Notes under the pieces: model-generated | Told to the model about the DNA's origin: nothing | The model's input: only the letters and a program-made list of their open reading frames with translations | Databases searched by the model: none | Position numbers and translations under genes: made by a program | Part shown: positions 1-12,000 of the stretch, in pieces | Position numbering within the stretch: the first letter of the stretch is position 1 | Layout: each line of letters starts with the position of its first letter | From: Drosophila persimilis | Lineage: Eukaryota > Arthropoda > Insecta > Diptera > Drosophilidae | Length of the DNA: 64,000 nt | Reading direction: 5' to 3' | Assembly (NCBI RefSeq): GCF_003286085.1 | Contig: NW_020825294.1 | Coordinates: 8,246,001-8,310,000, forward strand

Positions 1-3000
1 CATGGAGAGGTGTACGAGATTGGCGGTACGAAGAGCGTTGAAAACTTTTGTGCAATGTTGATTTTTCCGCAAGAGTCGTTTTTTGCCATCCACTGGACGG
101 ACGGAGACGGACGGAGACGGTCTCAGTCCTTAGTCCCGGGTCCGTTGACGGAACAAACGGAAGCAGGGCCTGCCGCAAGCACTTTATAAAACCCCCAGCT
201 CAGCAAAAGTCTTTCAATAATAATAATATTGGGGCGCAAGAGGGACAACAAAGGCAAATGGGCGAAAGTGCGCGATGCACAACAGAGGCATAGGTGTAAT
301 AGAAAGGAAAACGATGTAGGATCAAGACTCTTACTCTGAATCGAACCGGATGCTGGTGTCATTTATTAAACCGTTATATAGCATATATTACGATAGTCTG
401 TAGATGGAACGAACTCCTGGAACGTCCCTCGCATTTAGTGACAGGCTCTATGATGCCGAAACCAAATGGCAAATCGTGTAAATCACAGCCTTGACTTCAG
501 CTCATACCCTTGTCCTGCAATGACCCTTGACCCCCGTGCCCGTGCCACCCGGTTGTTCGGCGAAAATGGATTGAAAGTGGGACTGGAACTGGGACCGAAG
601 GGAGGGGATTGCAAGTGTTCCTGATCCTGATGATGACAAACAAAACAATGGAATCAAAGCGGTTAATGGCTTTTGTGTGTAAAATGAATGAGAATGCGGC
701 AACGTTTCCTGCTTTCATTTGCAGCGTCATTTGCTCTGCTCTCCACATGGATGGGGCAAGAGTGTGCTCTACTCGTATCTGCAACAGTTTTACTACCTAT
801 CCAACAGATACACACACACACACACTCGTGCAGTGAGTGTGTGAGACCCGTTATAGACGCTAATCGATATGAGGGGGACACCCCACCCACCCCCACCCGT
901 CCTCTGTGGTGGCCTGGGGGCTGGAAGCTGCAACGACCAGCGTGCAACTCCACTTTCATTATTGGTTTTTTGTTACAGCCCTGCCACCGGCCACAACGCT
1001 GACTGCCCTCAAGCCTGCCAAGATTTATCCTGCTGTCTGCCAGGAAAAGACAGACAGAGACAGAGACAGAGAGAGGGAGAGGGAGGGAGAGGGAGAGCTT
1101 GCCACAACCGATAATTAAATCGAACAACAAAGGCTTCGATTTGACAGTCCTGCACTTGCACTCATATATCAAATGGGGAATAGACCCTTCCTCCACTCAC
1201 CCGCAGATCGGCTCCAAGTTCACTTTGCGGGCAGTCAAGGCACACTGAAGCCTTAAGCAATTAGTAGGCAAAAACAAATGGATGATCCGATACTCGATAT
1301 AAGACGCTTATTTGCTTTGTTTTTTATTCCGCCGATAAAGAATATAAACCCTATTAAAGGGGAAGCATATCATTTGCAAGCTGGGCTTTGAATACAATAT
1401 CTTTGGGGCTTGGAGAACCGAAGGTGGAATACACTCTTCTTTAGCCTAGAGTAGGTGGGAGAACCTACTGTTTCCCTTAAACTGTATTAATATTTGCTTT
1501 ATTCTGCTGCTCTTTTTTCTTGGAATTTGCCTGCCCGCACAGCGCAGAGCGCCCAGCCCAGGGAGTGGGAAAATTAGGGGCAATCCGGGACCCAAGGCGA
1601 CCAGCTAATTAGACGATCAAGGACTGCCAGGGGCCTGTCAGCACACGCCCACGAGAGTCATTATAGGCCGTCGGAATGGGGTAGAAAATCAATAGCTCTA
1701 TTATTTCGCGGAATGTAGACGGCTCCGAGCGGAGGCTCGATGCGAAGCGATGTGTTGATTGACAGCCTAATTGAGGTTTCTTGACTTCTTCAATTGGGGG
1801 CAGGCCAATGACCGTTTCTGTTTGTGCTAATAATAATATTGTTGGTGTAATATTGGAGCGGCAGAACCAACGACGACGACAGCGACAACGACAACGACAA
1901 CGTCTTGTTTAGTTAGTCATTAGGCCGGGGAGAGGCGGCGGGGGAGGCTAAAACAAAGGACTCCAACCCAATCACATTAAATATTTGCCGAAACTCGCAC
2001 TTGATTGCCCCCGTTGTGATGGTGGGGGGGAGGGGGGTGGGGGGTGGGGGGGGGTGTTTCCCTTTTAATTTTTTATTGATTCAACTGTTTAATGGCAATT
2101 GCTGTGCAAATACTAATCAAACGCTTGGTTTACGCAATTAAGATACAAATACTGGAGAGATAGAGAACCCCTCAGATACGTTCTGTTTCTCGGTCTTAAT
2201 TAGCATTTACATTGCGTGCAACATGCTGCAAGACATAAAATTAACGCCAACACGAATGCCCCCAACTCTGCCCACCATTCCAGGGACCTCCTCTTCCTTT
2301 GGTTCAATTTTTGGGCGGAACGTTCAATGGACGGCCATTAAAAAGTCTGAGTGGCCGAGCAGAACACAACTTTTTTGTTAATCCCAGCTCCCAACTTTCA
2401 AAGGGTTGATTGAACTCTTTATTTGCGGCAGAACTATACACAAAAAACACCATCAAACACTCGCACACAGGGAAATACGAGTAATACAAATAAAAACCTG
2501 GTGCCTGGTTCCCGGTTCCTGGTTCCCGGTTCCTGGTTCCTGCTTCCTGGCGGGGCAAAGTTTACAATCACTTGTTCGCTGGTTGGTTCAATGTCCCCTG
2601 GAGTTTCGTTTGTGAACTCAATTATGTGGGGATATCAAACATTTCAAAGGAAATATCTCCGGCCCGGCCCGAACATAATCCAAAGCCATCCAAATTCACT
2701 CGGAACCGCAGACTCTTGGCCAAAAAAAAAAACCCGAAACTTCTGCTGAAATAATCTTCCACCGAGTTGAATAGCTTTTGAGTGTTTTAAAATACTCGTG
2801 CTCGTCCTCAGAGAAGGAGAAACAGTGTGATATCCGTTTGTGCTCATTCAAATCGCATGTAAGAAGAATTTAGAGCATTTTTTGGCACTCGCAACAGACA
2901 CCAAGAAGTCAGAAAGAAGCTTGGAACTGTTCCAGAACTAGAGACATCCTCCGAAATGGGCATAGGAATGGTGGAATGGTGGAATGGTGGGATGGTGGGG

Positions 3001-6000
3001 TGCACGAGAATGGAATGGAATGGAAGGGAAGCGGAAGTTGCATGGCGCTGAAATACACTGATGCATACTCATATTGTTCGGGGCGACAATAATAAAATAT
3101 TATATTTCGAGGCAACACAGAATTCCGGGCACTTTTACTTGGGTTTTTTCCCATTTTATGCGTATAATTATTGCCATTTTAAATAATCAAAATAGTTTAA
3201 AACGAAACCAATGGAAAGGTTGAAAGCCCGTACGTTTCAGGAGCACCTTTGCCTGGAATTTCCCACTAAAAAACATGTCAAATCACAATCGTGACTCCTC
3301 CGGGCAGTGTATTCCAACACCGTCACGTTCACGTCCACCTCGGGTGGACCACCTTCCGCTCTCTATGCTCTGCTCCACTGGTCGGACGGAGCTCTGCTTC
3401 CAATTTCAAAGTAAAACTTTAATGGCAACAAATGGTGCCCCGCCAGGTCCAGTGCCATTTTATATTTGATATTTTATTACATTACATTTCCCTGGCTTAT
3501 TACATTTTGGCTTTTAAGCTGTTGACACAACTTGATTTCCGTCCGACCCGACCCTCTGCTCCGTGAGGATCCTGCCCCAGAGTGGCGTGGTCAGTGGCGG
3601 GTTCGCTGGATTCCTGTCAACCTCCCACGTCGTTTTGTTTCAGCTTTCTGCTGGGTGTCCTTTCCTGTCGCTGTCTCTGTCTCCGTCCCTGTCCCTGGCC
3701 CTCGCTCCTCTTCTTGCCTCTGGTTCTTGCCCCGTTCAGACAATTTTGACTTTTGCGTTTTTGTGCTTTCACTTTTGGAAGTTGGAAGTGGACTGGCGGG
3801 GGGCCTGTTGGCTGGGGGGTGCTCCCCCGTCTGGCTGGTAGCGAGGACGATGACGATGACGACGACGACGACGACGACGTTGACCCAGAAACAAAAGTGT
3901 GTCTAATGGGTTTCTGTTATGTTTTTTGACATTTTGGGAATAATGTTTCCTCTTCCGGTTTAAGGTGCGCTGCGCTTCTCCGTGTATTTGCTGCAATTTC
4001 CGTCTGTGCCCAGCCGCCGCCGTCGCCCCTGCTCCCGCCTCCGACGGGAATGAGGTCAACCTGCTCTTAAGTTGATTTCATAACGAGCAAAAAAGCACCG
4101 GGAGAGGGAGAGGGAGAAGGAGCAAAAGAAATGGCTGAAAAAGTGAAAAGTCATGGAAATTTTCGCCTTTGCCCGGAGATCAAAGATGTGCGATTCCGAT
4201 ACTGCCAGCTAATTTCAGCGCCGCGGCGCGTCGTAAACATGACAACCTAATTATTTTTTGCTTTTTTCTCTTGTCTCGTGGCGGTGGGGATCCCCACCCT
4301 TGCCGCGTCCTTGCCGGCTGCAGCTCTGATTAATGGATAAAGTCTGCGCTGCGACATTTGCATGCGAAATTGAAAATAAATATTTGCACAGATAAATGCA
4401 AAAGGGAAGAAGGGAAAAGCAGCTCCAGCCGAAGGACACAGGCAGCTACTAATTTCCCTTTGACTTTTCGAGTGCGTCGTGGCAATCAGAAGACACCCAG
4501 ATACGACCCTCACATCCCACAAATACAAACACTGCCAATAAGCAAGGACATATGGCCCACGTCTGGGTGGCCAAGGAATTCCCGACGCCCGCTGACGAGG
4601 GGGGCTGGAGGCCTCTTCATGTCAGCAGACAAGACAGCTCTAGGGGGGGGCCCTCACCCCCTCTTGCCCAGCGCCATTTGATTAATATACACTCTCCACA
4701 CCACTCCCCTCCCCTCCCCCGCGCCTGCCCTCGTCGCGCTTTCTTTTCGACAATCGAAATTAATTGCACTGCTGGAGGAGGTAATGTCTGTCCCTTTTAT
4801 GCCCAACTTTCGCCAAACACCTGACGGCGTCTCGCGAAACTTTCGAAAGAAGAGCCAGGACTGGGGGGGGGGGGGGGGACTGGGGAGCCAGCCCACCCTT
4901 CAGGCGGCTTCAAAGGCACGAAAAAACCCAAAGCTTAAAATACAAAAATCAATAAATTTAATTAAAGAGCTTACTTAAAGCTATCGAGAGGGAATTAAGG
5001 GATTCTGGGGATGTATTTAAGGAGTCGAAGGATTTTATAAAAGTAAAATTACATTTTTGAATGGGAAGAACAGACAAATTTGAATGGAGATATATTTATA
5101 GAATTTATGGAAATCAACAACAACAGATACAACTATTAAAGAATAGGTTTTGAATGAAATTCTTCCGAAAATAGACAGAAATTAACATAAACACATACAT
5201 ATCACAGGAGTGTGGATACCAAATTTGGTTGCTCTGGCTCTTATAGGTTCTGAGATCCTTGAACTCATATTTTGCATTTGGCAAAACCGACCATGAGACC
5301 TGTGTGTTAGAGAGAGACACAGCGAGAAAGAATGAAATTGTTGTCTTGATTCTGGCTATAATAATTATACGATCTTGTTCAGATGCACTCTAGAAGATAT
5401 AGTCATCCTCTACGATTCTGCGTTTTTGGTTTTCTCGTATCTTTAAAAATGTGGATGCCACAGATTTTCGCCCTTTGTGGGGGCGGAAGTGGGCGGGGCA
5501 AAGTTTTGAAATATTTGTGTAGCAGTGACATATCACAGAAGTCTGGATCCAAAACATCGTTGCTCTAGCTCTTATAGTCTTTGAGCATTAGGCGCTGAAG
5601 GGGACGGACAGACGGACAGACGGACGGACGGACAGACAGACATGGCTCAATCGACTCGGCTATTGATGCTGATCAAGAATATATATACTTGATGGGGTCG
5701 GAAACGATTCCTTCTGGACGTTACACACATCCACAAATCTAATATACCCCAATACTCATTTTGAGTATCGGGTATATTTAACATAAATACATAGATAGAA
5801 GTGTTGCAGCTTTCCTTTGTAGGTTTTTATATGATAAAGCCACGTGAAGGGTTCTCGATTTTGTACTTACTCCTTTGCGGAACCTCATTTTACTCATAAA
5901 ACTTAAAGGTACTCTTCAAATTGTTGGTATATTTAGAGATGTGTTTATAGAATACACAGACTATATCTATATGACAATATAGGGTTATAACTACCATCGA

Positions 6001-8353
6001 AAACATGGTTTTGCCAAAGAAAAAGCAAGAGTTAATGTCAACACCGCCACCCGCCCCTTTTTGTATGAAAGCCGCTTTGATATTTTTGGGAAAATCATTA
6101 TATTTAAGAGGCATATTCCGGCAAACTATCGCTATCATCAGCTTCTACAGTGCCAATCACAGGCATCCCCCCGCAGGCCAGGAGCCGTTATCATTCCCGG
6201 CAAATGACTGCTATTTATATATGGGGGACCCCCACTATAAGCGTATTCCATACGGGCGTGCTTATACGCATAACTATATGTATTTATATTTACTATATTT
6301 GCTCGACCATCATTATCGTTATTAGAGCTCATTAGCAACGTCATTGGGAAGGCGAGGGGCCGAAGCGTTCGAGGGTGTGGCCCGAGTGTCGATGCGTGTG
6401 TGCCTGAAAATAGCTCAAAGACCATCAGACACGGGGGCGGATGGGAGCGACCCAGTTCAGAAGATTATTGAATGTGAGCTAATTTGCGTTTTGGGGCTTA
6501 AGGCGCTTGATTGAACCAACAACTGCTATTGGGTGGAGAACTCAACGAGCAGAGATTCTCACTTGCTGGATCGTATTATACGGCGGCGGAGACCCATGTC
6601 CCTGCCCGCTCCTGTGATCCAAACAATTCACTTAATTAACATAAAGCCAAATGAATGCAAGAACAACCGCAAGCCGAAAGTGGAGACAAAAGTTCACCTG
6701 GACCGGAGGTCCCGTGGCCCCTGGAGATCCGCGACCCACTGAGAGGCGAATGCCCGGGAATCCAGTGCCCCATTGTTGGGGCCATTGTCATTTGCAAACG
6801 GTGCGAACTTAATTTCTGCGACGATGTCACTCCTCTGGAATGCCCTGTGTGTGCACGCCAGGAGCTGCAGCCGAATCAGAACCGGAATCTGGATCAGAGT
6901 CGGAGCTGGAGAGAAATCGGCTTGTGTGCGAAGAGACGGGGGGAAAATGCCTGCCGGAAATCGTCTGCAATGTGCGAGATAACAATTTTCATGCAGTGAC
7001 CAAGGCGACGATTCAGCTAGCCACCAGGCCAGGCCAGAGCCAGAGCCAGAGCCAGGCCAGAGACCAGTCATCCCCGTCCACCAACTGACAACGACAATGA
7101 CCGACAATACAACGCACCGACCGCACTCATTATTCGTAATGGCGCTGATGGTGATGATGACAACATCGGTGGCAGGAGCAACAATGGCGACCGCTGCGAA
7201 AACAGGAGAGGAGCTCGCCCTCGGGCGAGCACTACAATGGGAATGCCGATGACGATGCCGATGCCGGTGCATTTCGGACGGCTTGTGTTCCACTATTGCA
7301 TTTCCCATGTACCGGGTCGCAGCGATCCAGAATGTCGTCGTAACATTTAATTTCCGTCAACACCGAGCGAAGAGGCAAGACAACGGGAGAGAGAGAGAGA
7401 GAGGGGCATGCACGAGGTGTAGGTGGACTGGGGCACAGACACAACATGTCTGCGGCTAATATAAAACGAAGAATGCCATGACATACGGGTTGCAGCAAGA
7501 CCAGATGACCAGCACTGCCACAAGGGGAACGGTGAGGGGAAGGGGAAGGGGAATGGGAATCCGAATGGGAATGAGGATAATGATAGCTGTGATGATGACG
7601 ACATTTGTCCGGCCGTAGCCATTCCGTTCCGCTCCGATGCGGCAATAATCATTAGGTACGTGCGTTAGGGTTTGTTTGCATTCAACAGTTTTGATTGCTG
7701 ATTGCGCCCGTGGATGGGGAGGTGGAGCTCGAGCTGGAGTGGAATGTTTGGGTCCCTGAGTGGGGGGGATGACTGTCGGGAATTGGAAGCCCCTGGGGCT
7801 ATAGTTTGTCATCAGAATGCATAGTAATTTTATGTTTACAGGAATTGCCTGTGATACGATCTTAGTAATCGAATACGATTATTCGTAGATGAGAAATTTA
7901 TTGCTTATATTGATAGGAGCAGATATATTTCCTTAAATATATGTATTGTGTGTGCGTAGATTAGTTTTCAGTTGTGGAAATATGATTTCTTATACCCAAA
8001 AATATTCCATTAAATATTCCAAAGAGCTTATTAGCTCTAAAATGTATTACACAGGGACTTGCAACATTATTAAACAAGTAATTAATTCATGCCAAAGGGG
8101 AAACAGTGACAGGCAAGAGAAAAAATAAAGAAGGAGCCACACACAATGGAAATGCCGCAGAGAACGCAGGCCCATCTGGACGGAGGAGAATACCTGCCCG
8201 AGTCCGGGATTAAGTGCTTTGTTTTCCTCTTCCTGTTCCTGCTGCTGCTCCTGCTCCTGCTGTCGGAGAATGAATTTCAGCATATATTTTATGACACTTA
8301 ACTTTAATATTAATGCACATCTGCCTTTCCTCTGTGTCCCTGTCTCCTTGCAG
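1..8353. other. Non-coding region upstream of the Tmtc start codon
   Basis: I see no convincing protein-coding exon here. The open frames are short and low in complexity: CA/TG runs, GA-rich tracts near 1060-1100, CCTGGTTCC-type repeats near 2500-2545, GAC repeats near 3850-3880 and G runs near 2030-2055 and 4864-4880. A Helitron fragment sits at about 5.2-5.8 kb. The first Tmtc coding exon begins right after a good splice acceptor, so one or more 5' untranslated exons and the promoter probably lie in this stretch or further left, but I cannot place them. An exon of a gene on the left cannot be excluded. Confidence 0.6.
5199..5774 (+). mobile_element. DINE-1/INE-1 (SGM-like) Helitron fragment
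   Basis: The right end carries the usual tail of fly DINE-1-type non-autonomous Helitrons. It has a GGACGGACAGACGGACAGAC-type array (about 5595-5642), then ATGGCTCAATCGACTCGGCT, then a GGTCGGAAACGATTCCTTCT block. It ends in a small hairpin, ATACTCA-TTT-TGAGTAT at 5752-5768, followed by CGGGTA. Two blocks inside are direct repeats: the segment starting ATATCACAGGAGT at 5199 recurs in diverged form at 5529, about 330 bp on. This suggests an internal duplication or two nested copies. The left end is not clear and may lie nearer 5040. No coding capacity is expected for this class. Confidence 0.75.
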
Positions 8354-8354
8354 C

Positions 8355-9058
8355 ATGGCGGGCCAGGACTTTGCAGGACTCGCTGGCTGCTCCGCATTGG
8401 CTTTTGTTTTGTACCTAAACACATTCAACGCTGGATTTGTCTACGATGACAGGTGAGAAAAATTCAAGCGAATTAAAAATTCCATATGTCAGCACGTTGA
8501 CGAAGGTAAATGGCTTTGACTTTGGTCAGGTCTGCCCTGTTCTGGCTATGACCCCCGGAGGCGACACTTTGTCGCCAGATTGGACCCAAAAAATATAGGG
8601 GGGGGGGGGGGCGCGGAAAAAGACAAAAGTTTATTATTAATTGTGCGCCAAGTGCCGCCATTTATTTGATAAAATCGCCATAATAAATTCTCGTCCCGCC
8701 TAATTGTAAAACTTGAGGCAGACCAGTTGCTGGGCCCTGCATTGGTGTACACGGGGGGGGGGGGGGGGGGGGGGGGGGTTGGACAGGGGGTGGACGGATG
8801 GGGGCAGCCTCTAGCCCCTGTGCCGTTGTCAGAATCAGACGACGGACGATGGAGCAAATTAAAAAACAAAATGTTGATTTATGTTCCACTCCGCTCACAA
8901 TGGAATCGGAACGGGATTGGTCTTACTTGCCCCACCCCGTCTCGTCTCTCACCTTGGCGCATTGAAATGCTGCAAACGCAAACGAAATTACCCATAAATA
9001 TCAAAAGTCATGTACAATGGACAGGAATTTCCCCAAGGACTTGGCCACAGTTCGTAGT

Positions 9059-9091
<33 letters not shown>

Positions 9092-12000
9092 GCTCTGGTC
9101 GGGTCGGGTCTGGTCTGGTCTAGCTCTCTCTAGCCGGGAGTCAGCCCCGTCTGACCGTGCTGGAAAACAAGTGACTCCTGGTCCTAGACCTCCTCCTGCT
9201 CCTTCTCCTGGTTAAACTACAATGCCAGCGAACAATTGTCGAGGGGTGGGGAGGGGGAAGGGGGATGGGGGATGGGCTGGGATTGGGCTCCGACTGGAGC
9301 TCGGAAGTTATGCACAAAGTGCTCTGCTCGGAGCGTTCGTTGTAGCTCGTTATTTTGTGCTGTCCAGAAAACAAGCACAAACTTGCCCACACACACACAC
9401 ACACACAAACAAATAATAAACGCAACTTATGTAACTCAGCCCCATCCCAGTCCCCCGACCCCAGTCCCCCATCCCCCAACCTCTCGCTTCATGGCACAAA
9501 AAGTTGTGTGCGAGTTTATGTTTTTGCTCGAACGGAAGCTCCTGCGGTCACTTTCACGCAGTTGCCAACACCCCCCAAGCCCGTAACCAGAGGCCAGCAG
9601 AGACCAGCAGAGACCCAAAGCTAGAGCCTACCTATTGGATGTGCCTGCTACCGTGCTCTGCGGTCATCCCGCAACACGGCCACAGTGACCACACGAGAGC
9701 CCAAGTTATTATTGTCAAGCCAGGGAGCAGACAAAACATGATTTATTAAACGGGGCAGCATTCCCTTCAATTTGTTTCCTATCAGCTGGAAAAAGAGCAC
9801 TGAGCATGGGGGGAACCTGCCAATAGGAAATCTCTGTTGTTGGCAATTGTTAAAGAGATATGAGGTTTTAATAAGTTATGGCCAGCCCGTAAAGCGATTG
9901 CCAACTTTTTGATCAAGTGCTGTATTTCTTCGGTAATTGAACGAATGCCATACACATTGCATTGTGTGTTTATGGCTGGATGAGCTCTGTTTAAAAATAT
10001 TAAAGACCGCTGCACACACATAATACCTTTCCCCCATGATGGTCATCCGATTCACACCTTCCACTTGATATATTACGTTCTCAAAAATACCAAAAAAGAA
10101 AAAGGGCCGTAACAAAATGTTGTTGCCAAACATCCCCCAATCTCCAGTCTTACAATAATTTATGTGCCGTATTAAAAGGACAGCGACAACAACCGAAACG
10201 GCAACAGCAGCGGCAACGCTACGTATACGTAATTTTGATGGGCGGGGGCTCTAGGAGGGAGCCACACTCCGCCAATGCCTAGGGGGAGCCGGAGTAACAG
10301 TATTTTTGTGCTCCCTTTTTTATATAAAATCGAAAATTTACACTTTACATAAGCAAAACAGCAACCGCCACAACAAAAACAAGTATACGCGCTGTGGGCA
10401 GCCCTGAAGGTGCGGGAGGAGATGGAGAGGGTCCTGAGCTAAAGAGCGGAAGGCAAGAATGGTGTCCAGGTTCGGCTACTGATGCTATGATATATTGTCT
10501 TCAACAAAAGCCAACCACAGTCCTGTTTGTCATGTGTGTGTGCGCCTGTAGGTCGGTCCAACAGTGAGCCACAGCCCCAACGAAAATTACACTTCTTTTC
10601 TGTTAATGGAGTTGGTGTATTGCCTATAAGAAAAAGTTTTAAAAAATACATAAATCCCATCTATAACTGATTGTTTCCTCGCTGTGAATGTGGTGTTCGA
10701 GTCGAGTGGGCCCTTGAAGGATTCTTGTAGTTTTTCTTAAGAACTGGTGAACAATTTAGGCCTAGAAATGTTGGTATTGAATGATCACAGTCCACTGTAC
10801 AAAGAGTGTGTTGTGGCTGTCCTCCTCGATTGCTGGCGACTCTGTCCTTGCCTCTAGCCCTGTCTCTGCCTGTGGGCCCTCCGGCTCGAGTCGAGAGTGA
10901 AAAGCGAACGATAACGGCAGCTACATGCCTCACTTGTAAGCTGCTTCAAGCTTGCCATTGTTGTTGCTGCTCAGTCTCTCCTGTTCGCCTGTGCTCCTGG
11001 CAAAGTGCCGCTGCTCTTGTCGTCCTCGTTGTCGTTGCTGTTGTTGTTGCTGTTGCTGCTGGTGGGTGTTGACGTTTTGGATGTTGGCCCGGCTGCGAGC
11101 ACTCGTATTGCTATTCATTCACTAGTTACGATGATAAAGCACAAAAAAGGGAGCTGCGGAAATTCTGCTGATGACGATAATGTTGACGCTGAGGATGGCT
11201 TCCCCTCCCCTCCGCCCTGTCGGATATTAAGCCCATCTAGCCCCCACCATGTGCAGGGGCCTCCAGGTATGAGTATGCAATGAAATTTCTTTTCAATATT
11301 TGCCCGTTACTCTCGCATCGCGCGCCCCCGCAAATGAGGCGTACAGCAATTTTTGGTATGTTTTTGTACCTGGCAATCATGGCGGTATAAGGGTATATAG
11401 TGTTTGTGGACATTATATGACCAGACCTTGGAGAACAGACGAAAAAAGTCTTAAGATGTCGTGGGCAGGGGCATCCTCCAAAGCGAATACCTCGTTTCAT
11501 ATTTCTTGTGTGGTAAGGCACTCGGGAAATGCCTACAGCTAAACAAAACTAGAAGGTGCATTGCCCTCCAGCCCCACCCACACCCACACCCACACATATG
11601 TACGGGTATGAGTGGCTTCTCAATAAGCTGCTCCTTCATCATCGTCGTGTGCTTTTGCTTTGTGCTCTCCCGATAAGAATTTGTTTGCTCTCGAGGACAT
11701 TTTTGTGGCTGCCTTGGCGCTGGGGGTCTCGGAATGCCAATTGGAATTGAAGTGTAGATGAGTGTGCACCCACGTCCAAACCCAGACCCGGACCCGGACC
11801 CACGCCCCAGTCTCAGTCCACGAGTCTCAGTCCAGGACCAATAACTTTGCCTCATAGTTGGGCACGTCTCTCCGGCGAATTTGTTAACCCAATTTGCGGC
11901 ACCACCCACTCCTCTTGAAATCCTTTTTATTACCATATTCAAGCATTGAAAGCGTTGCACACAAACACAGATACAGACACAGACACGCACACCAATGAAC

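Noticed and set aside
663-1196. 177-codon minus-strand open frame
   Set aside because: Mostly simple repeats (LSLPLPLSVSVSVC from a GAGAGA/CAGACAGA tract) with no recognisable domain.
11451-11990. 179-codon minus-strand open frame in a Tmtc intron
   Set aside because: Low-complexity GC-rich repeats (CGWGW, SGSGSGFGRG) and no domain or splice context.
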